Positions 45,654 to 56,646 of a stretch of DNA of 64,000 nucleotides are shown one piece after another. Made by a program: the position numbers and the translations under genes. Below the pieces are notes generated by a model. That model made no database searches, had not been told where the DNA came from, and worked only from the letters and a program-made list of their open reading frames with translations. The DNA comes from Chimonanthus salicifolius. Lineage: Eukaryota; Streptophyta; Magnoliopsida; Laurales; Calycanthaceae. Position 1 is the first letter of the stretch, and each line of letters begins with the position of its first letter. The DNA is taken from the NCBI GenBank assembly GCA_013350335.1, contig CM023539.1, positions 20,566,448 to 20,630,447 of the forward strand, read 5' to 3'.

Positions 45654-48600
45654 TGTAACACCCCGTATTTTCAAGTTAGGGATATATATGGAAATTGTCC
45701 ATTGAGATGGTGAATTAAAAAGATATGAACCTTAGATGGGTAAATGATGGGTCAATGACCCAACGGATGGTAGATGTGGATCAATGGAAATAAATGGCTA
45801 AGAATTGGGTCAATAGCCCAATTATGATCCAATGGATCAAGGATATAATTTGGTTGGAAATAATTGGGTATGTGTGATTAAATGGATCAACTACCCAATT
45901 GGGACCCAATGGGTCGTGGTGGACTTGTTTGACCATTGGGTAAGCTCAAGTTTAATTGGGTTAGGCTGAATTGAATGGGAGTTCAATGGAGGATAAATGG
46001 GTAAGCTATGTGTAAATGGGTAAACCACATTTAAATGGGTAACCCACATTTAAATGGATAATTGTCATACAAATGGGTCATGGCGCCTAATTGGGTCAAG
46101 AGGTTCAAATGGGACCCAATGGGTCAAGTTGACCACGTTGACCATGTGGACCATCAAGTGAGCTAAAAGGGTTGAGTTAAATTATGTTGAGTTGGGGCTG
46201 AATTGAGTCAGAAATGAATCAAATAATGGAGTTAACTCAAGTGCATTAAATGAGTGGTATTAAATGTGGTGAGTTGAGCTAATGAGTTGGGTGAGTTAAA
46301 TTGGAAGCCATGGAGACCTTTTAATTCAAATGAGTCAAGTGGGGAGGTGAGGAGTTGCCTTGATCTCAAAGACTCCAAAACAAACTCCCACACGTTGGTT
46401 AAATGGGAAGATTCTTCCATGCATGAAACCCCCACATGGGGTGTTAATTGGAATCAAGGGGAGATGGATGGTCTCAAGAGACACCACCAAAGGTTGCAGC
46501 CGATTGGACAAGGGAGGTGAAGAGGCATGGGTGTTTCATCACAAGGATGAAACCCCCAAGTAAACTATAATAGAGGAGATGAAAAGACATGGGGGTTACC
46601 AAGGGCTATCACAAAAGGACACCACCTTTGAGTAACTCTCATTAACCAAGGAAGTTAGAGTTTTACATCACTCTCTCCCTCTCCTTTCCATGGCCGTCCC
46701 TACCTCACAAAGACAAAGAAATATTTGGAGTTTTCTCATCTTACTCTCTCCATCCTTCACACAAAACCGATCATTCATCAAGACCAAAGGAGCAAGAAGG
46801 AAGGAAGGAAGAATCAAAGGCAATAAGAGAAACTAAAGAGATTGGTAAGTACTCCATGGAATTTTGTTAAATTAATTGGATAAAGAGAGCATCATCCGGC
46901 CATTGTATGGCTGAATCTATCAAAGGTTAAACCATGGAAGATAATGCTTAAAAAGGGTAGAAATGTGGATCATAGGGTTCGGCCACTTTGGATGGCCGAA
47001 CCCCATGAAATGACTTGGTTATTTGTATGGTTTTGAGGGATAAAAACCATACAATGATTTAAGGTTTTTAAGGTGTTTAATATGGAGATATGATGGACAT
47101 TTTGGGTCAGCCATTGAGTGGCTGAACCATATGGATTTTATGGCTAAGTTGTTGTGCACAAACCATGCATAAATATTGGAGGGTTTGCATCAAGAAAACC
47201 ATAAGGTTTGGCTAAGTGTATGGCTGAACCCCATGGACCATTTTATGGGTTATATGGAGTATGAATATGATTGTTGGTTTTATAATGTTTTAAAGGGCCT
47301 AAATTATGGATATATGGGTAAAGCGCAATGATCGAACCCTAATCTCTATGATGAATAAAGGAACCAAAGGTGAACTATAGGGTTCGGCCATGGGTATGGC
47401 CGAACCCCATAGAAAGAGGAATTGGTCATGTTTGGGGTTTTGAAGGATAAAATCATGGAACATTATGAATGTCTTAAATAGACTTTTAGTATGTATAACT
47501 ATGATGTTAGAGTATGTTATTGATCATGAAAGTACATGAATGGAAAAAGTGTAAATAGATGGAAATAAGGAACTATAGGGTTCGGCCATATGTATGGCCG
47601 AACCCCATGGAGAGATTTTGATGGATTTAAGAATTTTTGGAACCATGAAGATGATGGAGGATTAAGGGTTAAGTAATTAGATGGATTGGAATGGCATTTG
47701 GATTAAATTAAAGGACTAACTTAAAGATTGTGAGGTTCGGCCATGTTGTATGGCCGAACCCCACTAAGGAGGATTGGTTGTGGATATTGATTATTAAGCA
47801 AAAATTAAATAAGGGTTAGTTAGTGGCAAAGCTATAAATACAAGTTATAATGGAATGAAAGATTAAAAGGACTTGAAAGAGGGGTCAAGCCAAAGTGGCA
47901 ACATGGCCGAACCCTACCAAGGTATGTTTGAAGTATGAAGTGTTTTAGTGTTGATCAAATCCAAAGTAGGTGAGGTTCGGCCATGGGCATGGACGAACCC
48001 CACAAGGTGGTTTTTGGAACTTACATTTAATTAGAAATCAAAAAGATATGTTATTGACTTGCTGTTTTATAAACAAGGTAACGGGACTTGAACGATGCGC
48101 AATCACGAACAAGTGGTGGTTTAAGAAGAAAGGAGATTTTAAGTGAACTTTCAGTTAGGTTTCCTACCTCCTTTTAACCACATATTATATTAATGTCTTA
48201 TCTTGATTTATATGAGATATTTGTTAAAGTATTATATTTCAAATGAGATTTGAATGTTAAGATTTATTTACAAATGGCATGTACTCATTGACATCTCATG
48301 CATGGCATGGGGTGATGAATATGAAATTCGGAGCCCACACTCCGTTGGAATGTCCGTGATGCAACTGTGGGGCCTCCTTAGGTGATGAGAGTCCTACCAG
48401 GAGGAATACTTTGATGATGAGAGTCCCATCAAGAGTAAACGAAAGAACACTGTGGATTACCTCGACAATGAGAGTCCCGTCAAGTGATGGCTATGTATAT
48501 TTGTGATGGGTGGGACTCATTACATGTGCATACATACATAGCATTGTTTTATAAGATTTTGATAAACATGTGTCATTATGTTATATGCATGTTTTTATAC

Positions 48601-49135
48601 TAACTTTGAGGTAACCCTAATCGGAAGACCTACTGAGTGCGTTGATCTAACGCCCTATTTCTATCCTTAGTGGATGACGCAGGAAAGGGAAAAGGAAAGG
48701 TCGAGGATCGCGAGGGAAACCAAGCATAGGGCTTGGGTGTTGGAATGGAGTTTATTTATTGACATTTTGAATACATTTTTATGGACATGTAATAATGTAG
48801 ATAACTGCTATGGTTTGATTTAAGTTTGAATGAATGTTGAGTTTAAAGTAATCATGACTTGTATTTTGCTATCTAAACAGTTTAGTTCCACATAGTTGAC
48901 TTATTCCTCAATCAGGTATGAATATTCCGCAAGGTTTACTTAGTTCTATGTGTGATTTGGTTTTCATGGACTTGGTCCATGCACACATAGGTTTGGCCAG
49001 TTAAGGATCGGACTTTGGAAGTCCGGACTTAGCTCGCGTCGTGACGTCTCCCCGCTCTCTTCCACTTTACTTATTTTAAAAAAAAAAAAATTAGACTCTA
49101 ATTTTCAGAAAGGTGGAAAAGGGCGGGGCGTTACA
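45654..49135 (+). mobile_element. Solo giant LTR, 3482 bp, TSD AGTAA
   Basis: AGTAA at 45649-45653 and 49136-49140 flanks ends TGTAACACCCCG and GGGCGGGGCGTTACA. No internal region. Donor-like TTG|GTAAGT at 46845, stem-loop block near 48630-48740, terminal hairpin near 48946-48990. Confidence 0.96.
46895..48004 (+). repeat. Palindrome array, about 9 units
   Basis: Units near 46895, 46973, 47104, 47208, 47378, 47576, 47731, 47900 (right arm only) and 47972. The unit at 47104 pairs TCAGCCA with TGGCTGA, a compensated change. Confidence 0.88.
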
Positions 49136-49779
49136 AGTAAAGACTTGGACTTTTATGTTGTATTTTGAGATGTAGATTTTGAATCCATGTACTTGTTTGA
49201 TGTTGATGGTTAAAGACTTGTATTTTGAGGAATGTGTAATTAAAATTCTATATGCACTATATTTAGGACTGTATAATTTTCAGTTGAAGGATCAATAACG
49301 CCCGCCCCTTTTTCACCGAAATCAGAGTCTATTTTTTTTTTTTTTTTGAAATGAAGAGTGACAAAGGGCGCAGACGTCTCGACGCGAGTTGAGTCCGAGC
49401 TTCTAAAGCCCGGCCCTCAACTGGCCAACCCTACGCGTGCATGGAACGAAGTCCACGAGAACGGTTTACGCGTAGAAAGTAAGCTCGCGGAATATAATTA
49501 TATGCGGAACATTATAATAGATACTATCCTACCAGTTTTAGATAGAAGGGAAGATACATCACTAAATTACTAAAATACCCCTATGTTCATAATTATGTCT
49601 CAAAGTTATCAAAATCAGTCCTTAACTTAGCCTTATTTTCCATTGTTTTAACACATACATAATTCCAAATTTTGCCCATTTACACATTCTAATTTTTGTG
49701 AGCCTAAGGGCAGCAACCCTAAGCTTCATTTAAACATTCATAATATCACCTTAATGCATCCAAGTTCATGTCCAACCTA

Positions 49780-50700
49780 CATGGGGTTCAGCCATGGTAT
49801 GGTTCTTCATTGTGGCTAATAATTACGGTTTTGCCATTATACTTCCATGGTTTTAATATCTCCTCCATCCATGTACATTTTTGTCCATAATTCATCCACA
49901 CACTTAGCCCCATTAACGATTCATTGATCATGACCTAACATCCCTAAAATCAGCCACTTAATTTAATTAAATTTGTAATCATCTAATCCCATACATAATT
50001 CAATATTGGGCCCATAACATGACCTACAAATGGGTCATGGGTTCGGCCATACACCATGGCCGAACCCATGATGTCTATTTTCCATTTTTCTTGGGTCCAT
50101 TTTACCTCATTTGGTCCTACCATAAATGAATTTAAATCATACATTTAAATCATCCTTTCATAATCATCATAAGATATACTTTGGTCCATTTAATTTAACC
50201 CTCATTCCATTTTATTTTCCATGGTTCCAAGAACACTAAATTCCTCAAAGTCTCTCCATGGGGTTTGGCCATGTACCATGGCCGAACCCATGGTCCATAA
50301 TTTTTATTTTAAAAACCTCATCTCTACTCATTTAAAACCTTGTTTAAAATACCTAACAAAAATCCACTTAATTACCATTAATCTCCTCCATTAATTTCCA
50401 TGCTTTCATAACCATTTAATTCATCATTCCATCACCATGGGGTTCGGCCATACACCATGGCCGAACCCATGGTTCATGATTCTCCTTCATTCACCATTTT
50501 TTTTGGAGGCCATTAAATCATTTACATATCCCATGATTTTCTTGTTTAAAACCCCCTTTAAATTTTTCCAACATTTAATAATTTACAACCCTAAAATCAT
50601 AATCATTCTCCATGGCCTTTAAACCTTAAACCCTAATTAAATCATCAACCATTTATCATGGGGTTCGGCCACACTACATGGCCGAACCCTATGGTCCATC
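49780..50700 (-). repeat. Palindrome array, 5 units
   Basis: Units near 50037, 50258, 50435 and 50658, with a left-arm-only remnant near 49782. Confidence 0.88.
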
Positions 50701-51685
50701 AATCCATTCAAAAACCCATTTCTTCCATGCTTAAATCCATTTAATTTCATAACCTCCTTAATCCTTTTACTTATTATTTTTCTTAATCTATCTCTCCCCC
50801 TTTTCATCCATTTCTCATCTTATCATTGAATGGATCTTAGATCTAAGGCCTATAACATTTGTGGCCACCATTTATTCTAAGAAATGGATTCCATAAATAC
50901 ATCTTAACCTTTAAAAAAAATATAATTTCTTGTCTATGAATTTCTTACCACACCGACGACTCCTCCGGTCTTTCTTTCTCCTTTTTGCTATCCTTAGCCC
51001 TTTCTTTTCTTCTTCTCCTTGTTGTTCGGCCACTATGTGCTTGATCAAGATGAAGTCTCCATGGTTAGGGTTTGGACTAAGGTAGGTTTAGATTTTGAGA
51101 GAGGGAGAAGGGAGGAAGGGATAGAAAATTATCTCAAGCTTGGGTCTTGGGGTGGTGGTTGGCCAAGCCTAGTTTTTTACTTCTTTTCTTCTAAGTTTCT
51201 TCTTCTTTCTTGGTGTTTTCCTTGGGAGAGAGAGGGAGGACGTGAGGAAGAGAGTGAGATGAGAGAGAGGGCTTGAGAGGTGAGATGGAAACTACCCCAA
51301 TCTTGGTTCCTTAGACCATACACTTCCATGATGGCCTTCACCCACCAAGTATGGCTTGCATGTCCTTGGTGGTGGTGGTTGGGATGAAACCACCACCATG
51401 CCAATGGTTTTGGGTCCCTAAGGTGGGTGGTTTGGTCTTCCCATCAAGTCCATTGACTACCCATCATGGAGAGGGGTATGGGCTCTCATACCTTGAGTGG
51501 TGGTGGTTGAGATGAAACCACCACCCTAAGTCCATGGTTTCCTTTGTGTTCCCTTTGACTTGTCTCTTTGACTTATTCATTTGACCTTAATTTGACCAAT
51601 CTAATTAATTAAATTAAACCCTTACTTAGGTTAATTAATTCCTTTTTAATTTAATTCCATTAAATTTTCTTTCTAAGAAATCCAC

Positions 51686-51710
51686 CCATGGTTGAGCAAG
51701 TCAACCATGG
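51686..51710. promoter_or_regulatory. U3 W-box palindrome, one mismatch
   Basis: CCATGGTTGAG / GTCAACCATGG. A weaker relative, TAGTTGACCAAATCAACCAT, lies near 51880. Confidence 0.5.
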
Positions 51711-52594
51711 TGGACGGTCCCCACCAATACTTACCCTACCCGCCACCTCACTTGATGAGGTAGAGGTGGGCCCCATTCGGCCATATCACTTAAACCCCAT
51801 TAATCTTAATTTAGATGATCTAAAATAATTTAATCAACTTAATTTACTTTAATCCACCTTAGTCCCCTTAACTTATCCATAGTTGACCAAATCAACCATG
51901 ATGGTCGGCCCCACCTTTTCCTTGGTCCACACGCCACCTCACTTGGTGAGGTGGAGGTGGACCCCACTTGGTTATGCCATCATCTCATCATTCACTTAGG
52001 TGGTTTTAATTCCAATTCAACCCATTATAATTAATTGGGTCACCATTGGGCCCATGGCCTAATTAAATTATTTCCTATCATTTACCTTAGAGTTTGACTC
52101 ATTTTGACCCAATAGATCCCATATGGTTATCGGGCCCACTTTGACCATTATTGACCCTTTAAATGGATTCCATCCAATCCATGGTCCATTGGACCATACT
52201 TGGGCCTTTGCCCCAAAATTTGATCCATTTAATATCCATAACATCAAAATTCCGATTTTTTTTATTATTAAAATAAATAAATGCCATATATATGTTGATT
52301 TAAAAATTCTGGCTATTACAGGATCTAACATAAGTTTGAGTATTGAAAGTGTAATAATAGAATATGAGAATGGGATGATCGTAGATGCAATTGAATGATA
52401 GGAAGTTGGATTTATCGTCATACGGTCTTACTTTTAGGGGAGACTCTGTTAGATTTTTAGTTGAGTTATTAGCCCTCACAAGGCCCTAAACGGATGAGAC
52501 TTGTCCCCCAAACATTACATGTGAGAAAGTAAGTGTGCGACCAAAGAGATAAATTTTAAAAAAATTTAGTCATGTGCAGGGTTCGGGCATGACA

Positions 52595-52890
52595 ACCCTA
52601 TATCATCTAAAAGGATCGGAAAAATCTACTTTTGAGGCCACTGTTGAAGTTGAAAGGGATAAGGAGGTGTGAGGATGATGGGACATCATGTCGAAAGAGA
52701 TTGACGAGATTACCTTATTCGGCAAAAGAAAGTGGAAACAAGCCAATAAGAGCTTTTAATTGATTGGGTTAATGCATATAGACCCCACTTGTGGACCCGA
52801 TGCTCACTTAGGACCACCCTGGACCCCATTTGACCTTCCACACGTCCATACCCTTATCTCACCATGGGAAATACCTTCACATGCACTCAA
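52595..52890. other. Unassigned single-copy-looking sequence
   Basis: Between an LTR end and a TIR element. No ORF, repeat or family resemblance seen. Likely original host intergenic DNA. Confidence 0.4.
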
Positions 52891-53369
52891 GGGCTGCGTT
52901 TGGATGGGAGATAATTTTTATAGGGGTTACCCTGAGTAGGAGTCACTTTTGAAAAGGGGTTACCCTTATCTTGTTTGATAATTGCACTGGTAAAGTAAGA
53001 ACTTAAAGGTAAAAAATCTTGTTTGGTATCAATCAGCAGGGGTAACCTGATATATTAATAAATTTATGAGAAATTTTATAAAATATAATTATTAAATAAT
53101 ATTCATTAAGTAAATCTAATATTATCTAATTTTTATAGATTCTTTTTTATAACTATAATTTAAAATGAACACTTGTATTCTAACAGTAAAAAATAAATAA
53201 AGAAAAAAATAGATATTATTATTTTAAATTCCAATAAGTGAATAAAAAAATATTAACATATCTCTTCATAAAAAAATATAATTTGTTTATTAGTAATATG
53301 AAATATATAATATAATAAAATATTATAATAGTTTAATAAATCACAACAAATATAAAATTAATATTAAAA

Positions 53370-54541
53370 ATTGTCACAGGCTGAACTCTTTAAAAATAGG
53401 ACATTTTGACAAATATGTTTAATAAAATTTTATTTTTATTTTTATATTATATAGATTTAATAAAAATTATTAATTCTCATAAAATTGTTAATAAGTCAGG
53501 TTACTCCTGCTTACGTTGACCCCTATTTAAGGGTAACTCCGGGTAATCCCTATAAAAATTAATCCCTCATCAAAATGCATTATGTTGAAAATGTTGACAC
53601 ATTTTTAAAATAAACTTCTATTAGAATAAATTGTTAATTACCCTGAAAGAGATTACCATGAACCTCAAACTATTTCGAAGATTCAAGACTCTATCGAAAT
53701 TTCGACATAATCACCCCTTAAAAATAGAATATTTTGACAAATATGTTTTAGAATTTTTTTTTATATTATATAGATTTAATAAAATTATTAATTCTCATAA
53801 AAATGTTAATATGTCACTTTACTTCTACTTACAGTTATCCCTACTCAAGGATAACCCTTGTAAAAATTTATTCCTCACCGAAATGCATCACGTTGAAAAT
53901 GTTGACACATTTTTAAAATAAACTTCTAACAGAATAAATTGTCAATTACCCTGAAAGAGATTACCATGAACCTCAAACTATTTCGAAGATTCGAGACTCT
54001 ATCGAAATTTCGATAGAATCACCCCTTAAAAATAGAATATTTTGACAAATATGTTTCAGAATTTTTTTTTATATTATATAGATTTAATAAAATTATTAAT
54101 TCTCATAAAATTGTTAATATGTCACTTTACTTCTACTTACAGTTATCCCTACTCAAGGGTAACCCCTGTAAAAATTTACCCCTCACCCAAATGCATCACG
54201 TTGAAAATGTTGACACATTTTTAAAATAAACTTCTAACAGAATAAATTGTCAATCACCCTAAAAGAGATTACCATGAGCCTCAAACTATTTCGAAGATTC
54301 GAGACTCTATCGAAATTTCGACAGAATCACTCCTTAAAAATAAAATATTTTGACAAATATATTTCAGAAAATTTTATTTTTATTTTTATATTATATAGAT
54401 TTAATAAAATTATTAATTCTCATAAAATTGTTAATCTATCAGTTTAGCTCTACTTACAATTACCCCTACTTAAGGGTAACATGGGGTAACCCCTATAAAA
54501 ATTTACCCCTTATCCAAATGGATCATGTTGAAAGTCTATAT
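53370..54541. repeat. 308-bp tandem repeat, about 3.7 units
   Basis: ACCATGARCCTCAAACTATT begins at 53655, 53963 and 54271, exactly 308 bp apart, with a diverged partial unit before. Each unit ends in a stretch like AAAATTTACCCCTCACCCAA, which is complementary to the element's left terminal region, so terminal sequence has been amplified internally. Confidence 0.9.
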
Positions 54542-54823
54542 AATATAAAAAATAAATTGCTAATTATTTGAAATCTGTTAATTTTTCAATTATATAATAA
54601 ATAATTGAAAAATAGAGGAAGACACGGGGTAAATAAGGGCAAGGTTTTCTTAAAAAATAAAAAATAAATAAAAACCACTATTATTATTTTAAATTTCAAT
54701 TAAAAAAAAATTCTACATGTTTCTTCGTAAAAAAATATAATTTGTTGTTTGGTGATATGAAATTTATCAAATGGAAATAATAGAGTGCTTTTTAAAAAAT
54801 AAATAAAAGCTAAGTACTCACAA

Positions 54824-54849
54824 ATATATATATATATATATATATATAA
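54824..54849. repeat. TA microsatellite
   Basis: About 12 TA units inside the TIR element. Confidence 0.9.
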
Positions 54850-55030
54850 TGGAGGGTAAGGAGGGATGTTTAAGAGTGAATACTCCAAGCCCATGGGGTA
54901 TTCAAAATAGTGATGAGAGGGATAAAAATTTAAATTTTTTCCCTCACTCTCTTTTATCAAACGAGGGTAACCTGTTACCCCCTCTTATCCCAATCCAAAC
55001 TCCAATCCAAACCCCAATCCAAACGCACCC

Positions 55031-55480
55031 AAGAAGCTTTGGCAGCCAATCCACCTAGTTTTCTATCGATGGATGTTCAACCAAAGACTCACACTCCTGC
55101 GAGACTTGGAACTTCAAATCCAAGCACATCTAGGTATCTTGTAATAACCAAATTATGAATTTGCATTATTTAATATTTGATTAAATTTGAATATAAATGA
55201 ATTAGCAATTAATTTGGAAAATAGAAAAGTTAGTTACAACATTAATTAGGCTTGAAATTAATACGGTAATGATTAATCCATTTAAGTAACTTCCCTTTTT
55301 AATTAGCTTAATTTGTCCACTTATGAATAATTTAAAATTTTAAAATCCCAAATTAACTCAGATACCTCTTATTTACTAAAATGAATAATTAAACCTAGAT
55401 TGCATCAATTGCTAATTAATTTTAAAACGTAATAAAAATAAAAAACCAAACAAACCCCTCTACCCAATTGTTTCGTATGC
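55031..55480 (+). promoter_or_regulatory. Presumed upstream region of the host gene
   Basis: AT-rich, no repeat family recognised. It changes abruptly to C/T-rich sequence near 55450-55560, typical of a plant transcription start region. No clear TATA placed. Confidence 0.4.
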
Positions 55481-55933
55481 TCACTGGCCTACTCGCCTGC
55501 CTTACCCGATCCCCTTCACCCTCCACTCAAAAACTCGACCCTTTCCCTCAGTCTCTCTCTCACTCTCACTCGGTCGCGGTCGATCGCTCTCCCGATTCCC
55601 TCTCCTTCACCTTATCTCTCGCTGTTCAGTTTTCCTTTCCCTCTTTTCTCGTCTTTCTATTATAAATTGATCTTCGACCGACGGCAGTCGTCCCTCTTCT
55701 TGCTATTTTCCACTTCGATCCTAATTCCTCTCCCGAATTTTCCCATTCGAGCAATTCCTTTTCCCTCTCAAGTCTTCTCCTTTCCTCTCCTCAACGACAA
55801 AGATAAAAATCCCTTTTTGGTGGGGAAAGATCTGCCCTTTATACGAGAGTGACAAAACCCCATTCCTTCGATCACCCACCTTGCTCACAGCACTCCCTCT
55901 CTTCTAGCGACTGACTATTCCTCCCACAGTCAG
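55481..55933 (+). other. Probable 5' UTR exon of the host gene
   Basis: Pyrimidine-rich CTCTCTCTCACTCTCACTCGG sequence ending at a strong donor, CACAGTCAG|GTAGATT at 55934. The likely acceptor is TTTATGCAG at 56418, just before the coding exon; other acceptors (near 56111 and 56263) are possible. TSS approximate. Confidence 0.5.
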
Positions 55934-56422
55934 GTAGATTCATATTTATTACTGAATAATCTATTCAATTTGACAAAGCAGAAATAAGTACAACTTTGTG
56001 AAATGTTCCTTGATGCATGTATCTTACCAAGATAACTGGGGATTGCATTATGTATAAATACGTTGATTCATTTATATGTGTATACGAATGGTTTGCTGGT
56101 TTTATATTCAGGAAATGCATATCACCAAGCTTTTAGTGTTGTATCGCATAATGAAGGAAGAGAGGGGTATAGGTTCAGGCATTATTCCCTTCCTTAAAAA
56201 TAAGAGTTCCCAAATCCTTTCATTCTTCTCTTTCAATTCGATTGTTTGCTTCATCTGCTGCAGGAACCTCCCTTTACTCTAAATTGCACATGCTTCTGCT
56301 CTTTTTTTTTTTTTTTCTTTTTCTCTTTTCGAGGTCTCTTCACTCATATTTCTATTTCTGTGTTTCTACTATTTTGGACAAGTATGCATATTCATGCTTA
56401 TGGCTTACCTTTATGCAGAGAA

Positions 56423-56508
56423 ATGGTGGCTTCGGTGGTATGTTCTACGCCCTTTGCTTTGTCGGTTGTTTCTTCAAAGTTTGATTCTGTTTCATTTCCT
56501 TTTGTCAG
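56423..56508 (+). CDS. Host gene, coding exon 1 (start codon; plastid-transit-like N-terminus)
   Basis: The acceptor TTATGCAG at 56411-56418 is followed by AGAAATGG and an ATG at 56423. The exon encodes 28 residues (MVASVVCSTPFALSVV...FPFV) plus two bases and ends at TCAG|GTACTC, phase 2. The residues are rich in Ser, Val and Ala, with no acidic residue except one Asp, as in chloroplast transit peptides. Phases of this and the next two exons match and keep one open frame of 66 residues, which is strong evidence of a real gene. The mature domain lies beyond the exons seen, so identity is not recognised. It is the only host gene found. Confidence 0.7.
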
Positions 56509-56602
56509 GTACTCGTTTAGTATTAATTCTAGAAATTAATTTTTGTTAGACTCCTGTCATTATTTTGTCATCTTTATTTTTTCTTTTATATTTCATTTAT
56601 AG

Positions 56603-56646
56603 GCACTCTGTAAGATCAGCTCTTTCAGCCTTTCCAGAATCTCATG
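56603..56646 (+). CDS. Host gene, coding exon 2
   Basis: Between TTTCATTTATAG (acceptor) and CATG|GTGAGT (donor). The 44-nt exon completes an Arg codon from exon 1, adds HSVRSALSAFPESH and leaves one base. Arg and Ser rich and without strong structure, it continues the transit-like region. The following intron (56647-60495, 3.85 kb) holds a SINE and a LINE remnant. Confidence 0.7.

Larger units (their letters stand above)
49294..52320 (-). mobile_element. Solo giant LTR, 3027 bp, TSD GGATC
   Basis: GGATC at 49289-49293 and 52321-52325. The low-coordinate terminus has decayed from TGTAACG to AATAACG; the other end is intact (GGCTATTACA). No internal region. Donor-like TG|GTAAGA at 50947-50948. 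Confidence 0.93.
45345..52594 (+). mobile_element. 3' part of a third LTR family, split by two solo LTRs
   Basis: Pieces 45345-45648, 49141-49288 and 52326-52594 read continuously once the two insertions are removed. The last piece ends GGGTTCGGGCATGACA. GGGAGGCAGGGTCCAAGGGACC and the terminal style fit a gypsy LTR tail. No palindrome arrays. The start is lost at the copia LTR junction. Confidence 0.6.
52891..55030. mobile_element. Non-autonomous TIR element, about 2.1 kb, no transposase
   Basis: The left end GGGCTGCGTTTGGAT mirrors the right end ATCCAAACGCACCC, the style of many plant DNA transposons. The interior is AT-rich and non-coding. TSD unresolved: CAAG occurs at 52888-52891 and 55030-55033 but overlaps the TIR, so superfamily is not assigned. 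Confidence 0.65.

Noticed and set aside
2622..50700. Regular short palindromes with unique spacers look CRISPR-like
   Set aside because: Spacing varies from 80 to 500 bp, the units are diverged, they lie inside plant LTRs, and there are no cas genes.
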